DNA of 10,400 bases, taken from Syntrophaceae bacterium. GTDB taxonomy: Bacteria > Desulfobacterota > Syntrophia > Syntrophales > UBA5619. A program made the translations under genes and the position numbers. The notes below the pieces were generated by a model, which worked only from the letters and a program-made list of their open reading frames with translations, was not told where the DNA came from and ran no database searches. Below, piece by piece: positions 8,527-10,400 of the stretch. The DNA is taken from assembly GCA_919902745.1 (NCBI GenBank), contig CAKKRN010000248.1, positions 1 through 10,400 of the forward strand. The letters run 5' to 3'. How positions within the stretch are numbered: position 1 is the stretch's first letter; the number at the start of each line of letters is the position of its first letter.

Positions 8527-9656
8527 AGCCCCTCCCTCTTCAGGACGATGACGTTCAGGGCCGCGAGAATTGCAAACATCCCCGTCAGAACCAGCAGGTC
8601 GGGCCAGAGGTGGGAGAGGCCGAGGTTCCGGAGGTAGATCCCGGAGAGGATGTCGATGTAGTAGGTCGCCGGGACGAGGTAGGTGACGAGCTGGAGGACC
8701 TTCGGCATGTTGATCACCGGGAAGACGAAGTTCGACAGCAGCAGCGACGGGAGGTAGGTGAGCAGGACGGCCGCCTGGTTTGCGACCATCTGGGACTTCG
8801 TCACCGACGAGATGAGGAGCCCGAGCGTCAGCGCGACCAGAATATAGAGTGAGGAGGCCAGGATCATCAGCCAGAAGCTTGCCTTCATCACGATGCCGAA
8901 GAGGGTCTGCCCCATCAGGACGGCAACGAGGACGTCGATGAGGGCGATCAGAAAGTAGGGGATCGCCTTTCCCACGAGGAATTCCCCCGCCCGGATCGGG
9001 AGCGACCGGATCGTCTCCATCGTGCCGTTTTCGTACTCCCGGGCGATGACCAGCGAGGTCAGCATCGCCCCGACAATCATGATAATGATCGCGATGATCC
9101 CCGGGATGATGAAGTTCCGGCTTTCCAGGTCCTCGTTGAACCAGACCCGGATCCGCCCCTCCACGGGCGGCCGGATTTTCTCCATCCCCTGCCGGTCGAG
9201 GAAATCGGCGAGGAGATTCCGGTTGTAGTTCTCAATGAAGCCGCTGATGTAGGCGCGGGAGATCCCGGCAAAATTGGGGTCGCTGCCGTCGAGGAGGATC
9301 TGAACGGTCGTCTCCCGGTCCGCCCGGAGATCGGCGGTCCAGCCGGCGGGGATGATCACGGCCAGCGTCGCCCGGCCGTAGTCGAGCGCCTCCGTTACGG
9401 CGTTGGTGTCCGGTAGCTGGGCGGTGATCCGGAAGTAGGAGCCGGCGCCAAGGCGGCGGATGAAGTCCCGGCTCAGGTCCGTCCGGTCCTGGTCAACAAC
9501 GATCGTCTCGATGTGCTCCACGTCGAGGCTGAGCGCATAGCCGAACAGCAGGATGAGGAGCAGCGGGATCGCGAAGGCCAGGTAGAGGCTCCGGAAATCC
9601 CGGAGCAGGTGGTAGATCTCCTTGCGGGCGATCGCCTGGATATTTCTCGGATTCAC
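8523..9656 (-). CDS. ABC-2 type exporter permease (first subunit, YbhS/YhhJ-like)
   Basis: A 377-residue inner-membrane permease, paralogous to the next gene in the operon. Its first membrane segment spans about 23-43 (LAFAIPLLLILLFGYAL), a large extracytoplasmic domain fills about 45-178, and membrane segments follow from N181-F-I-I-P-G onward. EYENGTMETI at 207-216 matches the family coupling motif, and SNFVFPVINMP corresponds to the fifth segment. The gene begins with GTG at 9656 (not ATG), preceded by AAGGA at eight bases, and starts 15 bases after the ATPase stop. The two permeases are clearly related in layout but different in residues, which points to an old duplication and a heterodimeric pore. 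In known ybhGFSR-type operons a HlyD-like periplasmic adaptor gene is expected upstream; here it would lie beyond the right edge. Confidence 0.93.
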   Translation of the reverse strand: MNPRNIQAIARKEIYHLLRDFRSLYLAFAIPLLLILLFGYALSLDVEHIETIVVDQDRTDLSRDFIRRLGAGSYFRITAQLPDTNAVTEALDYGRATLAVIIPAGWTADLRADRETTVQILLDGSDPNFAGISRAYISGFIENYNRNLLADFLDRQGMEKIRPPVEGRIRVWFNEDLESRNFIIPGIIAIIIMIVGAMLTSLVIAREYENGTMETIRSLPIRAGEFLVGKAIPYFLIALIDVLVAVLMGQTLFGIVMKASFWLMILASSLYILVALTLGLLISSVTKSQMVANQAAVLLTYLPSLLLSNFVFPVINMPKVLQLVTYLVPATYYIDILSGIYLRNLGLSHLWPDLLVLTGMFAILAALNVIVLKREGL

Positions 9657-9671
9657 GCCTGGTTTCCTTCC

Positions 9672-10400
9672 CTATTTTCCGGTCTTCATCAACGTGATGA
9701 AGGCGTCGTTGAGGTCCGCGTCCGGCTTTCCCGGACAGGTTCCGCGGATGATCTCCTCCGGACTTCCCGCGGCGACAATCCTCCCCTCGTTGATCATCAC
9801 GATCCGCCCGCAGTGGCGCGCCTCATCCATATAGTGCGTCGTGACAAAAACGGTGATTCCCTCTCCGGCGATCCGGCCGATGAAATTCCAGAAATGGCGC
9901 CGGGTGATCGGATCGACGCCGGAGGTCGGCTCGTCGAGAAAGAGGATCCGCGGGCGGTGAAGCAGCGCACAGCCGAGGGCGAGGCGCTGGCGCAATCCCG
10001 GCGGGAGCTCCCGGGTCAGGCGGTCGCGAGCCTCCGCAAGGCGCGTCATGTCGAGGATCCAGGCGCTCCGTTCCGCCCACTCCTTCTCCGGCACGCTGTA
10101 CACCCCGAGATAGAAGCGGAGGTTCTCCGCGGGGGTCAGATCCTCGTAGAGGGAGAACTTCTGAGACATGTAGCCGATCGCGTGTTTGACCTCCTCCGCC
10201 TCGGTAACGATGTCGTAGCCCGCCACCTTCGCCTCTCCCGACGTGGGGGTGAGGATCCCGCAGAGCATCCGGATCGTCGTCGATTTTCCGGAGCCGTTCG
10301 ACCCGAGAAAGCCGAAGATCTCGCCGGGCCGGACCGTGAAGGAGATCTTATCGACGGCGGTGAAGGCCCCGAAGCGCTTTTCGAGCTCCCGGACGACGAT
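9672..10400 (-). CDS. ABC exporter ATP-binding protein, 5' end outside window
   Basis: Cytoplasmic ATPase driving the two downstream permeases. The visible 242 residues form a nearly complete nucleotide-binding domain: Walker A GSNGSGKST (10304-10278), Q-loop in GYMSQKFSLYEDLT, Walker B RILFLDEPTSG (around 9950-9918) with D-loop GVDP, and H-loop in TTHYMDEA. The signature position reads ELPPGLRQRLALG instead of the canonical LSGGQ; variation here is known in YbhF-like exporters. The C terminus (DLNDAFITLMKTGK) matches the short tail of this group. Because the visible start (IVVRELEKRFGAFTAVDKISF) is typical of the beginning of an ABC domain, either only a few residues are missing or this is the second domain of a YbhF-like double ATPase; the window cannot decide. 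The permease gene follows after 15 bases. Confidence 0.93.
   Translation of the reverse strand: MVVRELEKRFGAFTAVDKISFTVRPGEIFGFLGSNGSGKSTTIRMLCGILTPTSGEAKVAGYDIVTEAEEVKHAIGYMSQKFSLYEDLTPAENLRFYLGVYSVPEKEWAERSAWILDMTRLAEARDRLTRELPPGLRQRLALGCALLHRPRILFLDEPTSGVDPITRRHFWNFIGRIAGEGITVFVTTHYMDEARHCGRIVMINEGRIVAAGSPEEIIRGTCPGKPDADLNDAFITLMKTGK

Overview
The window is GC-rich, tightly packed bacterial chromosome. A citramalate-type isoleucine pathway gene, a nucleotide/arginine precursor gene and a Ybh-type ABC exporter operon would fit an anaerobic Desulfobacterota (deltaproteobacterial) genome. That assignment rests on gene content and codon style only and is a weak inference.

Layout: (1) 1-970, minus: 5' 60% or so of a citramalate synthase gene (cimA type), running off the left edge. 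(2) 971-1452: a divergent control region of about 480 bases. On the minus strand it holds a sigma70-like promoter, a 28-residue leader peptide rich in isoleucine codons, and mutually exclusive RNA hairpins ending in an intrinsic terminator just before cimA: a textbook-shaped isoleucine attenuator. On the plus strand it holds a promoter and a leader hairpin for carB. (3) 1453-4656, plus: complete carB, the large subunit of carbamoyl-phosphate synthase, with no carA next to it. (4) 4657-5528: an accessory island, visibly more AT-rich in its first gene. It holds an integron attC-like inverted repeat, an unrecognised 185-residue acidic protein, a truncated remnant of a beta-class DNA methyltransferase, and a short tandem repeat. 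(5) 5529-10400, minus: a compact operon, in transcription order ABC ATPase (5' end off the right edge), ABC-2 permease, second ABC-2 permease (ATGA overlap), an uncharacterised protein with a PD-(D/E)XK-like C-terminal core, and a HAD-IIA (NagD-like) phosphatase.

How the parts work together: cimA makes citramalate from pyruvate and acetyl-CoA for isoleucine, and its leader appears to sense isoleucyl-tRNA supply. CarB makes carbamoyl phosphate for pyrimidines and arginine. The exporter genes encode one heteromeric efflux complex; the two genes following them are co-transcribed by position, but their link to transport is unknown. No tRNA, rRNA, CRISPR array, complete insertion sequence or replication origin was seen.

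The most noteworthy items are the isoleucine attenuator at about 989-1206 and the attC-like site plus unknown gene and methyltransferase scar at 4669-5521.
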